From Bacteroidales bacterium (GTDB taxonomy: Bacteria > Bacteroidota > Bacteroidia > Bacteroidales > GCA-2748055), in assembly GCA_029934875.1 (NCBI GenBank), contig JAOZLK010000031.1, positions 1 through 16,046 on the forward strand: a stretch of DNA of 16,046 bases. The letters are read 5' to 3'. Position numbers and translations under genes: made by a program. Under the pieces are notes generated by a model. The model was not told where the DNA came from, searched no databases, and was given only the letters and a program-made list of their open reading frames with translations. Below, piece after piece: positions 14,570 through 16,046 of the stretch (the stretch's first letter is position 1; every line of letters begins with the position of its first letter).

Positions 14570-15721
14570 ATGATTAAGTTACTTACAATAATCGGAGCAA
14601 GACCTCAGATCATCAAGGCTGCCGCTTTAAGCCGGGCCATTGAAAGTGGATTTAAACAAGAGGTGGCTGAAGTGATTCTGCACACCGGGCAGCATTACGA
14701 CGATTCCATGTCGGAAGTTTTCTTCAGGGAGATGCAGATTCCCCAACCAGAATATAACCTGAAGATCGGTTCGGCAAGTCACGGTTCTCAAACCGGCCAG
14801 ATGATTGGGGGGATCGAGGAAGTAATCCTCAAAGAAAAGCCTGATGGCATGGTGGTTTACGGGGATACCAATTCCACACTGGCCGGGGCGCTTGCTGCTG
14901 CCAAGTTGCATATCCCGGTGATCCACATCGAAGCCGGTTTGCGCTCCTTCAACAAACAAATGCCCGAGGAAATCAACCGGATTGCATGTGACCATGTAAG
15001 TACCCTCTTGTTCTCTCCCACCCTGACGGGAGTAAAAAACCTGGAAGAGGAAGGCATCGTCCACCACGAAAACGAGAAGCTCTCATTCGATAGCCAGGGG
15101 GTCTACCACAATGGAGATGTCATGTACGACAACACCTTGTTTTTCAGACAGATTGCTCTTTCAAACTCACCCATTCTCAAGAATCTCGGATTGGAGAATA
15201 AAGCATACATCCTGGCCACCATTCACCGTCCGTCCAATACAGATGTGACTGAAAACCTGGCAGGTATTCTGAGGGCGATAGACCGGGTTTCAAGGGAGAA
15301 AAAGATAGAAATGATTCTGCCGCTCCACCCTCGTACGCTCGCCATCCTGAAACGGGATGAGTCCAGGGACAGCATGGAGGTGATCCAGGCCAACAAACTG
15401 ATTCGAATTATCCCTGCAGTTTCATTTCTGGATATGATCAGACTTGAGGCCGGGGCCTGCCTGCTTCTGACCGATTCCGGGGGTGTTCAGAAAGAGGCCT
15501 GGTTTATGGAAAAACCCGTTGTGGTATTAAGAGAAGAGACAGAATGGGTTGAGATTATCGAAGCCGGAAACGGGGTTCTTACCGGGCCGGATCCGGAAAA
15601 GATTATCTCCGCCTCCCTGAAATACCTGGATGCTCCTCCCCAAAATTATCCTCCCATCTTTGGTGATGGAAAGGCAGCCCACCGGATATTGGAAATTCTC
15701 ACAACAGTTAACTGGCAGTAG
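14570..15721 (+). CDS. wecB: UDP-N-acetylglucosamine 2-epimerase (non-hydrolysing)
   Basis: A 383-residue GT-B-fold enzyme interconverting UDP-GlcNAc and UDP-ManNAc in the cytosol, for surface polysaccharide or glycan synthesis. Motifs are G-A-R-P-Q-I-I-K-A near residues 9-17, H-T-G-Q-H-Y, G-D-T-N-S (D99), I-E-A-G-L-R-S (E121), M-P-E-E-I-N-R (E133/E134), I-H-R-P (H219) and T-D-S-G-G-V-Q-K-E (301-309). These match the acid/base residues and the UDP and allosteric binding residues of WecB. The start is fixed by the family's usual N-terminus (M-x-K-x-L-x-x-x-G-A-R-P). No wecC (ManNAc dehydrogenase) or glycosyltransferase is adjacent, so the polysaccharide it serves cannot be named. It is apparently monocistronic, and no terminator was found in the 92-bp gap after it. 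Confidence 0.93.
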   Translation: MIKLLTIIGARPQIIKAAALSRAIESGFKQEVAEVILHTGQHYDDSMSEVFFREMQIPQPEYNLKIGSASHGSQTGQMIGGIEEVILKEKPDGMVVYGDTNSTLAGALAAAKLHIPVIHIEAGLRSFNKQMPEEINRIACDHVSTLLFSPTLTGVKNLEEEGIVHHENEKLSFDSQGVYHNGDVMYDNTLFFRQIALSNSPILKNLGLENKAYILATIHRPSNTDVTENLAGILRAIDRVSREKKIEMILPLHPRTLAILKRDESRDSMEVIQANKLIRIIPAVSFLDMIRLEAGACLLLTDSGGVQKEAWFMEKPVVVLREETEWVEIIEAGNGVLTGPDPEKIISASLKYLDAPPQNYPPIFGDGKAAHRILEILTTVNWQ

Positions 15722-15755
15722 TTCTACAAATTGGCAGAGTCTGGTAAAATTGAGT

Positions 15756-15763
15756 TACTTTTG
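15756..15763 (+). promoter_or_regulatory. Bacteroidota -7 element for glyQS
   Basis: TACTTTTG matches TAnnTTTG exactly. TTG at 15731-15733 lies at roughly the -33 position (22-bp spacing). Initiation near 15768 would leave a leader of about 45 nt, A-rich, before the ATG at 15814. Confidence 0.6.
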
Positions 15764-15813
15764 TGAGTTCAAAAAAAGAAACAGCTAAACCTAGCATTTA
15801 ACAAAATTAAAAT

Positions 15814-16046
15814 ATGGCCCAGGAAGATCTCTTTAAAAAACTTGTAGCCCACTGTAAAGAATACGGATACGTTTTTCCTTCAAGTGAGATTTATGACGGA
15901 TTGTCTGCTGTATATGATTACGGTCAATACGGTGTCGAATTAAAAAACAACATAAAGAAATACTGGTGGGACTCCATGGTACTGCTGCATGAAAATGTGG
16001 TGGGACTCGACTCTGCCATCTTTATGCACCCCACCATCTGGAAAGC
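15814..16046 (+). CDS. glyQS: Glycine--tRNA ligase (class II), 5' part only
   Basis: The first 77 codons of a gene running off the window. The protein begins M-A-Q-E-D-L-F-K-K-L and contains S-S-E-I-Y-D-G-L-S-A-V-Y-D-Y-G (residues about 24-38), G-V-E-L-K-N-N-I, Y-W-W-D-S-M and D-S-A-I-F-M-H-P-T-I-W. These are diagnostic N-terminal motifs of the single-chain, eukaryote/archaeon-like alpha2 glycyl-tRNA synthetase found in Bacteroidota, Firmicutes-type lineages and others, not the alpha2beta2 GlyQ/GlyS form. It charges tRNA-Gly with glycine. The frame is open to the last base. The A-rich sequence before the ATG is typical for initiation in this phylum. Confidence 0.93.
   Translation, partial: MAQEDLFKKLVAHCKEYGYVFPSSEIYDGLSAVYDYGQYGVELKNNIKKYWWDSMVLLHENVVGLDSAIFMHPTIWK

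Noticed and set aside
14627..15067. 146-codon open frame antisense to the UDP-GlcNAc 2-epimerase
   Set aside because: It lies inside an unambiguous conserved gene, with no motif or start signal of its own.
1..16046. Defence system, biosynthetic cluster, prophage or transposon
   Set aside because: All complete genes but one match housekeeping or common envelope families. No transposase, integrase, inverted terminal repeats, CRISPR repeats, toxin-antitoxin pair or modular synthase was seen.

Overview
The window is a chromosomal stretch from a member of the Bacteroidota, probably a Bacteroidales/Marinilabiliales-type lineage. Three things point there. Intergenic regions repeatedly carry the TAnnTTTG -7 element used by the primary sigma factor of this phylum. 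The succinate dehydrogenase/fumarate reductase is the B-type three-gene sdhCAB set with one five-helix cytochrome b. The proteins (C-terminal processing protease, GlyQS, DusB, a 243-residue orphan) read as Bacteroidales versions. Placement below order level is inference. Coding density is high, most genes are intact housekeeping genes, and there is no sign of phage, transposon, CRISPR or integrated island.

Layout. 1-51: 3' half of a tRNA-Leu(CAA), followed after 15 nt by a dCMP deaminase gene (67-507) and a membrane-anchored S41 processing protease (542-2203). 2292-2834: a secreted Spy/CpxP-like (LTxxQ) protein with a Gly/Tyr-rich N-terminal segment. It ends at a bidirectional terminator (2854-2901) facing a minus-strand pair: an aminopeptidase P family protein (4959-3724) followed by an alpha/beta hydrolase (3708-2908). 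5094-8476: the sdhCAB operon with a good promoter motif at 5041. 9916-8528: a second aminopeptidase P paralogue, convergent with sdhB. 9917-10179: the longest non-coding gap, with an 18-bp inverted repeat. 10180-10911: a conserved-looking protein of unknown function whose 3' end overlaps, tail to tail, a CPBP intramembrane protease (11806-10865). 11904-12914: tRNA-dihydrouridine synthase, convergent (3-nt gap) with L-aspartate oxidase nadB (14492-12918). 14570-15721: non-hydrolysing UDP-GlcNAc 2-epimerase, preceded by a promoter motif so close that its mRNA may be nearly leaderless. 15814-end: 5' part of glycyl-tRNA synthetase.

How the genes fit together. SdhCAB (quinone/fumarate/succinate) and NadB (can pass electrons to fumarate) form a plausible fumarate-centred redox link, both using the same flavoprotein fold. 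tRNA-Leu, DusB and GlyQS belong to translation; dCMP deaminase feeds dTTP synthesis; WecB supplies ManNAc for envelope polysaccharide; the S41 protease, Spy-like protein and CPBP protease are envelope proteins. I see no convincing new multi-gene system. The points most worth a second look are the 243-aa orphan and its 47-bp antisense overlap, the near-leaderless wecB promoter, the 13-bp direct repeat across the Spy-like start codon, and the inverted repeat upstream of the second aminopeptidase P gene.
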